DNA from: Halocafeteria seosinensis
Taxonomy: Eukaryota; Sar; Bigyra; Bicosoecida
Direction of reading: 5' to 3'
Assembly (NCBI GenBank): GCA_001687465.1
Contig: LVLI01000944.1
Span: 1 to 52,871, forward strand
Length of the DNA: 52,871 nt
The notes beneath the pieces were generated by a model that saw only the letters and a program-made list of their open reading frames with translations, searched no databases and had not been told where the DNA came from. Below are positions 1-11,068 of the stretch, in pieces; within the stretch, counting starts at the first letter, position 1, and the number at the start of each line of letters is the position of its first letter. Made by a program: the position numbers and the translations under genes.

Positions 1-879
1 TTCGAAGCAGGGTTGGTGTGAATGAACCCAACACTCGATTCAATGATCGAGGGGTTGACATTCACCCAGGCCTCTGCTACTTTTGTGTTGTATGTATGCG
101 ATATCATTCAAGATATACAGTACAAACCGACCCACACTGCTTCCTCTATGACAAGCATAAAGAATGAAGCACCGATGGACTTAACCCTGGTCAACTTGAT
201 AGCTTTCGAGACGAAAGAACATCTTTCAGGCTCGTGGGAACCTCAGAAAGAAGAATGTGCAACGGATCACACACTCTCAGACTGAAGCAGCTATAAAGTA
301 ATGCCACAGTTCGTCCGAAAACTGAACAATACTGATGGCTGTAGGAGTTCTCGTATGTTCTCAACCATTACTGATCGAGAACTACTACTTCTACATATAT
401 AGCGCTATTTGTGTATTGCGTAACCCGGAGGAACGGACAGCTGTAACGCTATCTCTGGGCAAACATGAGCCCCTCACTCAACGGCTCTATGCGCTTTCCG
501 CTCCTGTCTGCCAGACAAAAAAGGACCGAACTTTGCGACTGCTTAAAGCCTTATGGTAAGGTCCTCCTCACCTCTATGTCGTAAGACTCTTGATAACTCC
601 AAGTGCTCCTTTGTATTGGTGAATTTCGATATATGGCTTAATTTTCTCTCTAACAGCTTTGATAGCCATTACTATTCATGAATATATCGCGTATCCATGG
701 AGCATCTCTCCAAACACCTTCACAAAGATTCCACATATCATGTTTTTGATAAGATGTAGCCTGGTAGTATGATAGAGGGTCGAGGAAATGATTTAGGATA
801 TTGTAGACGGATGAGTGAACAACAAGTCTAAATGCTTGCTCGGTGTTTAGCTCTGTACAAGCTTTAAACGAGGGCGAAG
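1..879. other. 5' flank without a recognisable gene
   Basis: Two short open frames occur (22-285 and 335-559, plus strand). Neither shows a recognisable motif, domain or convincing splice partner. The stretch is best read as intergenic DNA and the upstream region of the thioesterase gene that starts at 880. No RNA gene was recognised. Confidence 0.4.
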
Positions 880-2307
880 ATGGCGAGTGAGAGCGGAGAT
901 GTGCCGAGCTTGGCCTACAAACGCTTAAGTGTACAATGTATGGATGTGAACATGCAACATGACCACAGCTGGCAGCAACCAGAAGCTGATGTATGGGATT
1001 TAATGTGTGCGTTTGCAGATACGAACACTGAAGGCTGCTTTCTCGGGGCGGATTTACACACGCCGTTCGGTGCCAGAGGAGTATTCGGAGGACAGATATT
1101 CGCGCAAGCTTTGGTGGCAGCTACACTCACCGTTGATAAAGCAAAATTTGTGCATTCCATGCATGGATATTTTTTGCGCTCTGTGGATGACGCTACTGCC
1201 GTCTATTACCTGGTCGACCAGTTAAGGGATGGCAACTCATATGCAACTCGCGAAGTCAAGGCATTTCAGGAAGACCGACTCGTTTTTGTGGGTTTGGTTT
1301 CATTCCACATTGCAGAGACATCGACATTTTCGCACCAGGTATGTATGACAAAGCTTGCTGCAGAATTCGTGGAGTTCCCTGAAATAGGCGCATTTTGATT
1401 GTATCCAGATAAACTGCCCCAATGCCCAGAGTCCAGAGGAAACTCCTTCCGAAGCAGAACAGAGACAGCAAGCTCTTAAAGATCCTCGATTGACTGAAGG
1501 GCAACGGCAGTATATCTTGGCGCTTTCACAAGGTACGCATTACTTGTGCTGACACACCCATATTAAGATTCGGCTGTGAACTCGTACCGCAGAGGAGCGG
1601 ATTTTTGATAACCGGAGGTGCCGGAGAGTAGATGACTTCGAGCCTCCCAGACAACCTCCAAGACAACTGAGTTGGTTCCGTCTAGTCTCTGATGTTCAGA
1701 ATGTTTCCCTTTGTAAACCGGGAAGGACACTAGGCCATTGCCCGCACCACGCGGCAATCGCTTATGCGTCCGATTTAAACCTGCTCTACACATCTGTTTT
1801 GCCCCATCGCTGGCCCAATTCGTCGATTAAGTGAGTTTTACCTACGTTGCAATATGTGATGTCCCCTCTAACGCCAATCAAACCTTATCTTCCTTCAGGA
1901 TGATAGCTTCTTTGGACCATTCGATCTGGTTCCATCGGTATGCAAAAGCTGATAATTGGCTCCTGTATGAGCTTGAGGGGCCAAGCATGGAATACGGTAG
2001 AGGTATGTTTTGCACTTGCAAACCCCCAATCTTTGATGCCGCATGGTGACTTCCGTTTCCAGGATTCTCAAATGGTAGAATATTTGATCGGAGAGGTAGA
2101 CTAATTGCGTCAACTAGCCAAGAAGGCGTAATTAGGCGTTTCAGTGCTCCGCCCACAACATCAAACTCAGCCAAGGTCTTCTACATGAATGACGAGAAGG
2201 CCATGTATTCTGCTGGCTATAATATGAGCTCCGTTCTGCAAGACAAAGCCGAGACAAGATGGGTTGAAACGGAGGTAGACACTACCCTTCCTGAACCAAA
2301 GCTGTGA
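880..2307 (+). CDS. ACOT8: acyl-CoA thioesterase II, ACOT8/TesB family
   Basis: It hydrolyses acyl-CoA to free acid and CoA, as peroxisomal ACOT8 does during beta-oxidation. Five exons join in frame: 880-1338, 1409-1532, 1593-1830, 1899-2002 and 2063-2307, giving 389 residues. The first hot-dog domain shows GGQIFAQALVAA and HSMHGYFLR. The second shows SLDHSIWFHR and GRIFDRRGRLIASTSQEG, which are strong family signatures. The predicted C-terminus is Pro-Lys-Leu, a variant of the PTS1 peroxisomal signal (family members usually end Ser-Lys-Leu). The 1593 acceptor was chosen because the nearer AG at 1567 leads to a stop. The start at 880 lies in a good context (aagATGG), but a later start is possible. 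It converges on ATG10, with 109 bases between the stops. Confidence 0.93.
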
Positions 2308-2416
2308 TTTTCTCGTGTAGGTAATTTGCTACCTACATTGGTTAATTGACAGCCGTTCGCAGTCTAGACGCCATCCCGAACGACGCTCGGTTCTGGAAAG
2401 CTTGGATCACCCACGT

Positions 2417-3244
2417 TCAAATTTCCGCTCGGTGCAGTACGTACAGGCCAATACGAGGTAGCATGACGCTTAGCCAAAAGAGTAACTTTGAACATTCTTC
2501 TCCACTCTTACAAGCTTCGAATGCGAAGCCTAACCACTCATTGGAAGTGCAATCGTGGAGATGCCACCAGGGGTTGCCCATCCGTGGGTGTTCCTGCGTT
2601 TCCGCCATACAGATGTAAGCAGAGCATGACACGCAGAACTAGCTCTGAACCTTACCTCTATTGCGCAGTTATTCCATCTCCACCAAGAAGTGCTCTTAGC
2701 GCTCTCTTCTATCAGGCCGCAAGCTACAGCGCACTCCGACAAGTGTTGTTCAACACTTGCTTTGTCTAGCGGACGTCCACTTGCGTCAGCAATGCGGAAG
2801 TAAAGCGTAGGCACCCGAAACGTTTCGTCAAAACGAACACATAAACTATAGTGATAAACTTGCGAACTCTGACTCAATATATCAGCGTTGCACTTGACTC
2901 TGTCCTCGGACTCCTCCAAAGCGTATTCCTCTTGTGCCTCAGGGTTGGCAGCAGCATCTTGGGAGCAAAGAGTTGTAGCCCACAGCTCACCCTGAACATC
3001 ATCATCATAGATAAAATAAAAATCTCCCTTCGATAAGGAACGAAATCTCCAAATCATATCGTACATTATCTTCGTCCCACCACCAATCTTTGCCACTGAT
3101 TGTGCGGTTCTTCGATGAGGTTGGAAACGTGGAACAAGCTTCAACCCACCTTCGGCAGGCTGTACGGAAAGACTTTTCGCTGAACATAAGCACAATACGA
3201 GAGTCCTTTTTTTCTCCTAGCTGCGGATATTCAAGACAATGCAT
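2417..3244 (-). CDS. ATG10: ubiquitin-like-conjugating enzyme ATG10
   Basis: This is the E2-like enzyme that carries ATG12 to ATG5 during autophagosome formation. The last intron (2594-2655) is clear and joins phase 0. After it comes EHPRMGNPWWHLHDC, matching the ATG10 active-site block in which Cys follows HisPro; here Pro is replaced by Asp. The middle contains YHYSLCVRFDETFRVPTLYF followed by DGRPL-like residues, the E2 beta-sheet. The C-terminal WLSVMLPRIGL matches the family end. The N-terminal exon reads from 3244, or from the Met at 3187 (MFSEKSF, then KDWWWDED, like the family's WEW). It joins the next frame through a small intron near 3028-3065 whose exact borders I cannot settle. 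The full length is near the usual 200-250 residues. Confidence 0.85.
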
Positions 3245-3481
3245 CAGAAACCTAGTACCCGGTAGTATACCCTACTTTCAATGTCTTTGACCTCCACACT
3301 GTTGTTGAAGTTGATGTGAAGAAATGCCACCAGCTTACCATAATAAATTGTCATTGACAATATAAACTTAAGTAATGGAAACCAATGGCACCTTGTCATC
3401 ATTTTGCAGAAGAGTCCTGGCTATTCAGTACAAGAGCCTTCTCAGCACTTAGTATCCACTGAACCATACAGGTATGCTATA

Positions 3482-5134
3482 TCATAGAAATTCGCTGCTG
3501 AACAGATTCTCGTCTATCCCAGAGAAAAGTTCCTCCAGCTCCTCACTATTGCGGACAAATGGTTCGAATGGTGGATTCATTTTGGAAGGTAATGCAGCAG
3601 TAGAATCCACAGAGTCACGCATACGGGCAACTGGGGCAGAGACTGGTGCAGCAGTTGTGCTCTCTACAGTGAGTGAAGGACCGTGAACCACCGCTGTTCG
3701 GGCTGAAATGGAAGAGTTTTTGTGGTTGTAACGGTGATCTCCGTGGTTAGACACATCCTCTACTTCCTGCATCACACTTGCCTCTTTTGATGGCATGTAC
3801 GGTATGCGATTCACGCTTGCGAAGTATGCAGGAAACTTTAACGGGTTGTACGTTTCGATGGCGTTCTTACGAGACCATTCAAGGATACGCAGCACGTATA
3901 CATCATTCGATTCGCCGCTTTCAACGCTCGCACCAGTCTCTCCTGGAAGGTACTGTTCGCTTTGGCACAATTGAAAAGCAAGCAAGGAAGTGCCTTCACG
4001 CACGTGGCAAATAGCAAATCGTAAATTTGGGGTGCACTTGTCGTCTTCCCTCGCGCATGACCAACTCGGCAGTGCCATCTTGGCGAGACAGCATAACCTG
4101 TTTCTTTCCATTACCTGGTTCAGCGAGTCTATAAGACCTCTCGATCGCTCGTTCCTGCAGGGTGCTACCGGAAATACAAAGTAGCCTTCGAGGATAATAC
4201 TTACAATCTTTGTGGTAGCGTACCGTGTGGGCAGAATCCGTAAAGGAATGCCATGCAAATACGAAATCTGAAGCTCTCCTTGCGGTATCACACTTTCAAT
4301 CACGATGTCCGGATTGGCGACGGTCAATGTGCGTATAGTACCCGACCACCATCCATTAAAAGCCGTCTCGAGAATTGACGGACCTATAGATGGTCGTATG
4401 GACACAGTCGTCCGTGGAAGTGGTGGGGAAACGATGGAACCCTTTCCAAAGCTAATGTGCCCCTTCACACTGAATGACGAAATTATTAACTTGGCAAAGA
4501 GCTCCTTGCTGAAGCGACTGAAGACTATTTTTTCTGTGCAGGAGAGGCGCAGATGCAACGGGAGCGTATCAGCAATATCTCCACCAAAGTGAAAATTGAC
4601 TTACCATTTGGAACGATCTTGACAGAAGCATCTGTCAAATACGAGTTAAGCTTTCTGTGGTCTGATTGCAGCTCCTCAACACCAGCATGCGTTAGTGGCA
4701 CTACCAAGTAATTGCTGTAGTAGGTGTCAATGTCTTTACGTTGAATTAATTCGGATAAGTGGCGGGCAACCTCTGGACACGCTTTTGCTGCGGGTGACGC
4801 GGTGCCAATGAACCCTACGACGCTTTTCGTAACGTTAAATTTGGTGTCGTAGCGGTGTATACTCCCAAAGCATTTGGACCATAATTGCGCTGTTGCTCGC
4901 CGGAACGCAACCATGGCTTTCTTCGTTTGCTTTCTTCGGGGGCCTTCAGACAGCATGGTTTTGACCGTGTCTCCGAGTGACTTTAGGGAAGTGTCTTCTT
5001 GTAACCTGAATTGTGTTCATCTTGGTTGCATTGAGTACGTTCTAAGTGATCCTGCTCCACACTTACCGGGGTTCTTCTCCGGGTCGTCCTCTCAACTGAA
5101 TGATGTGGACGAGTGCTTGACTGCCCAAAAGCAT
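3482..5134 (-). CDS. uncharacterised protein, three exons
   Basis: I do not recognise this family. Exons 5067-5134, 4605-5005 and 3482-4533 join in frame with consensus splice sites and give 506 residues. The product looks soluble. Its C-terminus is acidic and hydrophobic (EELEELFSGIDENLFSSEF), preceded by a Ser/Thr/Pro-rich disordered tail. No transmembrane segment or catalytic motif was found. A strong donor (GTAAGT) and acceptor (CTGCAG) lie inside the last exon at about 4155-4204. Removing that 50-base segment shifts the frame into an alternative reading that ends after about 50 residues unless further introns follow. The last part of the model is therefore uncertain. It is divergently arranged with MCM9, about 840 bases away. 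A faint resemblance to the Ku core was considered but not supported. Confidence 0.55.
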
Positions 5135-5970
5135 TGATATGCATGCTGTGTAGCATATAGACTTGGAGTTCTAAGTGGGATGAATCTTGCGAATAGTAGC
5201 ATGCAGGACTCACAGCTAAGCTCCGTGATGGTCTCGCTTAGGTATCTGCAGACAAACGCCATGAAATGGCGCCCGATTGATGGCTCTTGGGATTTTATGA
5301 AAAATATGTATCGTACGTTAAATATTGCTGGAAGCATTCATCTTCAGTGCAAGGACTATAGCGCAGATCGGCCACCTGAGGCAGAACAAAAGAAGAATTC
5401 TTGTTGTCTTCGTTTCCTCGTATTGAACTGGTCAATCAATACTCACTAGGTGCAGGATCGTCTTCGACATATCGAGCTAGTATCCTTTGTTCGCCTAGGG
5501 GCGGGATGTTTTAGCACTATTTGCTGTATTTTTTCATGAGGTGATTCAGTCTCTTGAGGAATTTCCGTTTGGGGATGTAGAATTCCTTTTTCCTAGAATT
5601 CCTTTTTTCCTACTTCTCTTATGCCTCGGGAAATTTGTGCTTGCCCTTCATCGCATTGAGTGCCCTACGTTTTCTCCAGTCATATATTTAGGAAAATGGT
5701 ATGCACATAACAACAATGTTGTATGTCTACTTGTACTGCGTCGTAGCCTACTAGCCATACACACCATATGATGATATGGATACCATGGTAACCTGCTGCA
5801 AAACTTCAACTTCCGGGCCGAGGAATTCAAATGAGTTTGACATAACCCTATGAAGTCTATCACGCTGGTATTAAATGGACAGATCGGTGCTCTTGGGTAG
5901 TTTTGCCCATTGCAGTATTTTCGATATGCTTGGTGGGGTATATGAGAGAAACCCGGAAACAAAATAACGA
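5135..5970. promoter_or_regulatory. divergent intergenic region between the 3482-5134 gene and MCM9
   Basis: No convincing coding exon is present. One plus-strand open frame (5180-5449) lacks a recognisable domain. The region must hold the 5' ends of both flanking genes, plus the short tandem duplication at 5579-5611. No core promoter element could be assigned with confidence. Confidence 0.35.
5579..5611. repeat. two tandem copies of a 16-17 base unit
   Basis: The unit AGAATTCCTTTTTCCT occurs twice head to tail; the second copy has one extra T. It lies about 360 bases upstream of the MCM9 start codon. It may be a simple slippage duplication or a duplicated binding site. The repeat is directly visible; any function is a guess. 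Confidence 0.7.
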
Positions 5971-8900
5971 ATGCCGTCGTCCACGCAACCTCAGCGTGCT
6001 CACCACTCCACGGTGTACGCTACTGCGCTAACACAGCACAGTGGCTACTGTTCGAGTTCTTCCGGGCACAATGGACGACCTCCTAATGGCAATGGCAATG
6101 GCAGTGGAAGTGGAGGTGATGAACCAAATCCTTTATACGAAGAAACAGACTCTTTAGGAGCTGAAATCGAGCGTTTGGTGGAGGATGTCTTCTCTTCTGC
6201 TTATTATGAAGACCAAATCATGGATATTTTGATGGATGAACAGGACCAGTCCAAGCATTATGGTGTATACATTATACCGAACGATCTACTGGATGTTCTT
6301 CCCCAGTACAGTCACCAATTGATCAACCACGCTGAAGTCGTCCTGTCCAAGCTGGATGAAGCACTCCAAGAACGCGCTCGCCGTACTATGAGGCAGCGGT
6401 TGGAAGACGAAGAACGCTGTGATGATCAGGATATCGCCGGAGTTAACCTGACGCTAAAGACGAACATTCACGCGAGGCTCAAATGGATACCAAGGCTCCC
6501 AATATTCTCAAGAGAGAACGTTAGCGGTATCCGCTCAACCGACGTAGGTACCTTCCTCCAAGTAGGCGGTACTGTGATCCGGACGGGAATGGTGAAGATT
6601 TTGGAATCCGCAAAAACTTACCAGTGTACCGCTCCCCAATGTGGTCATCGCTTTGTTGTCAGAACAGATATAGAGCAAGACTTGATGCAAGAGCTACCAG
6701 TGAGTTACAACGATGACTCTCAGAGGGACACATAATCGTCTTATTGGTTGACACACAGAAACAATGCCCTGCGCCGGGGGATCAACGATGTAAAAACACT
6801 TCATTCGAGTTGGTAGCGGAAGACACTGTCCGAACGGATTATCAAGAAATCAAAATCCAGGAAAAGGTACGGTGTACACTTTTGCTCAGCGTGAACATAA
6901 CTGGAGCCCTTTGTGCTGTTGCAGGTACAAACACTAAACGTGGGATCCATTCCTCGCTCGATAAATGTCGCCTTGCATAATGATCTCGTGGACCTTTGTA
7001 AAGTATGTCTTAAGCCTAAGTTTCACGACCTTCGGAGACTTAGCAGGAGTGGTGGTTATACAGGCGGGGGATGACGTGTCCGTTACAGGCAATGTCTGTC
7101 GAAGATGGCGACGAATAGCAAGAGGAGCTCGTTGTGACTTGGAGGTCCTTATCAAGGCTAACAACATAAAGGTGGAAAAAGGATATCAACGGGAAACAGT
7201 CTCAAGCAGTGGAGTAAGTTTTTCACTCCCCAGTAAGGGGCTAAAGTTCGACATCGTATTGTGGGTGGGTGCAGCTCAAAGAGGACTTCCAAGACTTCTG
7301 GAGGTATTATCGGGATAAACCGTTGAAAGGAAGGAATATCATCCTTCGAAGCATTGCCCCTCAAGTACGCGCTTACAGGCCAACAACATACGGTAACTTG
7401 TTCATTTGTGTGTTGTTCCGCCGACACAAATATGCTTTCAGATATACGGCCTTTATGTGGTGAAGCTTGCTGTGGCAATGGTTCTTACGGGAGGCGTAGG
7501 TCATGCAGACGAGCATGGTCCACAAACCAGAGGAGAACCACACCTATTGCTTGTTGGTATGCAAATTGGTCAACTATGCCGGCCGGAGCAATTCATCGGC
7601 ATTAAAAATGCACTTATATGGTTGCAGGAGACCCCGGTACTGGAAAATCGCAGTTTCTCCGATTTGCCGCCAGATTGACATCGCGCTCTGTACTCACCAC
7701 CGGAATAGGATCTACCAGTGCTGGACTTACATGTACCGCGGCCAAAGACAATGGCGAATGGGTTCTCGAAGCTGGTGCTCTAGTTTTGGCCGATAGAGGC
7801 ATATGTTGCATCGATGAGTTTTCTTCTATCAGGTACAATTGCTCTGTCTTGCTATCCGCTTAATACAACTGCCTCACCAGCTGTGCTTTTTTATCAGAGA
7901 GCACGACCGAGCAACCATCCATGAAGCTATGGAACAACAAAGCATTTCTGTCGCCAAAGCAGGGATAGTTTGCAAGCTCAACAGCAGGTAATACGTGGAT
8001 GTTTTAAGTGAGTCGTATACTCTGTAGCAATCCCTTTAACGAAATCTGCAGGTGTAGTGTCTTGGCTGCAACAAACCCGAAAGGAAAGTATGACCCCTTT
8101 GAAGATATTTCTGTTAACACAGCGATAGCTACTCCTTTGCTTTCACGGTATGGTGTGTTGCCTTGAGTTTGTTTAGGGAGAGTCTATATTCGGTGAAGGG
8201 GTTTGTTCCTGCAGTTTCGATATCGTAATGGTCTTGCTAGATAGTTCAAACCCTTCGTGGGATAAAAAAGTTTCGTCGTATATCCTGGCGAATGCTTGCG
8301 TGCCTTTGTCTGAGGACGTTGACGAAGGAGCTACCGAAGAAGACGATTTAGCGAATAGTGGTGCGGAACAGTTCGAGGTCGGAGTATCATCAACAGGACG
8401 CGACTCATCCTCCAGGAGGTTAGAAGACACCAGCTCATTCTCCACTTGGAGTCTGATGAGGTGCGGCTAACTGTACAGCACACCTTCATCAATCTTCTGC
8501 ATACCGCTATGGTTTGTTTTTCCAGATTGCAAGCGTACATATCTTATGTTAAAGAAACGTTCCACCCAGTGCTAACAGAGAACGCGCAAAAGGTATCCTT
8601 GCATGGTCGGCTGCCTTGCTAAATTCGTCTTACTACAATGGTTCGAAGATGCAGGTGCTAATGGGATACTACAGCGCTCAGCGTCAAGCCGAAGCACGAT
8701 CAGGAAGAACTACTATTCGTCTTCTCGAGTCCCTTGTTCGAATCTCCCAAGCTCATGCGCGCCTAATGGCCAGGCATTTTGTTTCATTAGGCGATGCAGT
8801 GGTAGCTGTTAGTGTTACTGAAGTATCAATGCATACTGCTTCAGCTATGGGTATTGAATCAGTCTCCCAAACGGATTTCCCCTCTGATCCGGATGCTGCA

Positions 8901-9743
8901 TTCATTGCCACCGCCAGGCAAATCCTAAGAAAGCTGGAGCTTGAGCATTTAGTTGATATGAATGATATGGCATGCGCCATGGACGTCTTCTTCCCTCCGT
9001 CGGATGAGGAGGAGGACAACCAGCCTCAGTTTAGCAATGGACGGAATGACCGTCCCAATCATTTGCACGAGACTTTTACTAGTCAACAAAATGAGAGAGT
9101 TGGTGGAGAGTGGTGTGTGGCTGAAGCAGAAGGCACAACCGATTATGCAAACGAAGGTGGTAATGGTGGTCATACTTCCGACGCTCCTGTTTCTGAAGTT
9201 AACGGCGTCACCTATGATTTGCGGACTACATCTGTCGAACGCAGGGAAACTGAGGAACGTGCGAACCAGCAAGCGTCTCACAAGGGGGTGCCGGCAGAGC
9301 ATCCTGAAGGAAGCATTGCCCCGTCGAGTGTCGCCTCAGCGTCGACGTGGCAGGAAAAGGAAGGTAACGAGAGTAACAGACACGTATTTTCCGATCAACA
9401 CAGTGATATTGATAACGCCGAACAGGAGGTACACTTTGGTTCATCGGAGGAACAGGATCAACCCTATGCAAGTTTTACACCGCACGTATCGGAATTTAAC
9501 AGTGCTGCGGGATATTCGTATTCATCAGCGATTACCAACGTCCAGGTCGCTGTAACAAGGTCCGAGGTTGCAGTCACTGTTGCGCGTGCTAACGGAACCA
9601 TGTCCTCTTCCGACGCAGGAGAGAACACACCCTGGGAAACCACGCGTACCACACAGATGTCCAGTCAACGTAGCAAGGCGAAAGATGTGGACGCTCTGGA
9701 ACAACCGTTGGATTTGGATGACGTCGAGTTCCCCATGTTGTAG
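5971..9743 (+). CDS. MCM9: DNA helicase MCM9
   Basis: MCM9 is an AAA+ helicase that works with MCM8 in homologous recombination and mismatch repair. Twelve exons join in frame (5971-6699, 6759-6866, 6925-7002, 7064-7213, 7275-7364, 7442-7556, 7628-7832, 7898-7987, 8052-8147, 8215-8460, 8526-8592, 8655-9743), giving 1020 residues. The N-domain zinc motif pairs [10 protein letters not shown] with [18 protein letters not shown] follows, a strong MCM8/9 signature. Walker A is GDPGTGKS (about residues 424-431), Walker B is CCIDEF (about 483-488), and the arginine finger is SRFD (about 553-556). The helicase end is [12 protein letters not shown]. The last roughly 270 residues are Ser/Glu-rich and look disordered. 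The N-terminus carries a Gly/Asn/Ser repeat. All catalytic motifs are intact. It ends 21 bases from the convergent gene at 9765. Confidence 0.96.
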
Positions 9744-9764
9744 CGAACAACGAGTGTCCTTCAT

Positions 9765-10715
9765 TTACATAAACATGGCACCAACACTACCCTCTCTTCT
9801 CGTCCTTAGCTGCTGCCCCGCCATTCTTAACTTGCTTTCTCTCTCCTCTTTAGACTCGTTAAATATCGTCGTATGAAATCTCATGCCGAATAGCGAATCT
9901 ACTGAATGGCACAGCCAAGTATTTAACACTCTCAATACCTCCAGAGAAGTGTAGAGGGGCTGAAACGCCAGCACACTTAGCGATGGTATCCGCTGCATCT
10001 CAGCCTGCACCATGAGCGCAGCAGGAAAACCCTGCAGGAATGAGGTGGTACCCAGTGTTCTTCCCTCCCTTTGTATTTGACGAAATGTTGCATCCTCGGC
10101 GGAGTTAGCAACAGTACGTGTATCGATTTCCATGCTCTTTTCTGACGACGTTTGACTCGACAATACAAGCACCCTGTCTTTCATACACTTCAGTGAGGCT
10201 TAGCGGGGACACCCTTCTCACTGACATGCCACTTACCGTTTTGGTCGAAGTACCTTCAAAAACAACCGGGCATCATGCATGACGGAGGCATATCCTTCTG
10301 GAGGCAAAGAGACAAACGCTAGCTGCAACCCCCTCGAACCGCCAGCCACCGGAACTTTTACTAGTTTGACTTTAACTTCAATACCACGCTGTTGCCTACG
10401 CTGCCGAGGTGGCAGATAACGCTGCGTTATACTGGAGGGAGTCCTGATGTCTGTGGGATGTTGCGAGCACTGAAACTTTAGTTCCTGGGAAGAAGAGGGT
10501 AAAATAGACTTCACCAAGAATTCCCCTGCCTGATATCCACAAACTAGCAAGTCAATGTCACCGTCGACTATGTTATCTCTGTTTACGTCGCTGTCGAAGT
10601 TTGCTGGAACCACATGTCTCCGTTTTGTGTCCTGGAGCGTGTCAATCGCCTCTTCAGGATTCCTGGAAACGGGAGGTGGGACATCAGATCCAGGTCCATG
10701 GACAACAAATGCCAT
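9765..10715 (-). CDS. protein resembling proteasome assembly chaperone 1 (PAC1/PSMG1)
   Basis: Two exons, 10237-10715 and 9765-10173, join through a consensus intron to give 295 residues. The middle contains LFLKVLRPKRVLVLSSQTS. It is followed by FLQGFPAALMVQAEMQRIPSL, which resembles the LPAAVLSYCQV-KIPA segment of PSMG1. PSMG1 helps build the 20S proteasome alpha ring with PSMG2. Similarity is limited to these blocks and the general length (PSMG1 is about 290 residues). No membrane segment is seen. The assignment rests on motif memory and is moderate; an unrelated chaperone-like protein is the alternative. Its stop codon lies 21 bases from that of MCM9, so the transcripts probably overlap at their 3' ends. 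Confidence 0.5.
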
Positions 10716-11068
10716 TGTTCTACCTTCTGCGGAGTGCTACTACCTATTTTAGTATGCACGTCTTATATTCTAAGTTCGCAGAGTGAACACACAAACCATT
10801 CCCGAGAATCCTTAGTTGTACATGTGGAACAGACATCTACCTTCACATTGTGAATCAAAGGCTTCAATTAAAAGCCTTCAAAGCTAATTCAACAGGCGAG
10901 TTGAATGGCCACCACTGAGCTACATCAAGATAAACAGTTCATTCAATGGTGATTGTGATAACAGCGGGAGTTCACGCCTTAAAAGCGGGGAACTACAAAA
11001 CTTATTGTTTATACAACGCTGCAAATACAACGATTTCAAACTCGAAAATGACTCCCGGTTTTATTCAT
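10716..11068. other. intergenic, no gene seen
   Basis: This is about 350 bases between two minus-strand genes. It should contain the promoter of the 9765-10715 gene and the 3' end of TSG101. No coding exon or RNA gene was recognised. Confidence 0.4.

Noticed and set aside
915-1160. Minus-strand open frame inside the thioesterase gene
   Set aside because: It is antisense to a well-supported exon and shows no domain.
3482-4558. Possible Ku70/Ku80 core in the unidentified gene
   Set aside because: Only a loose resemblance over one segment; the expected von Willebrand domain and Ku motifs are missing.
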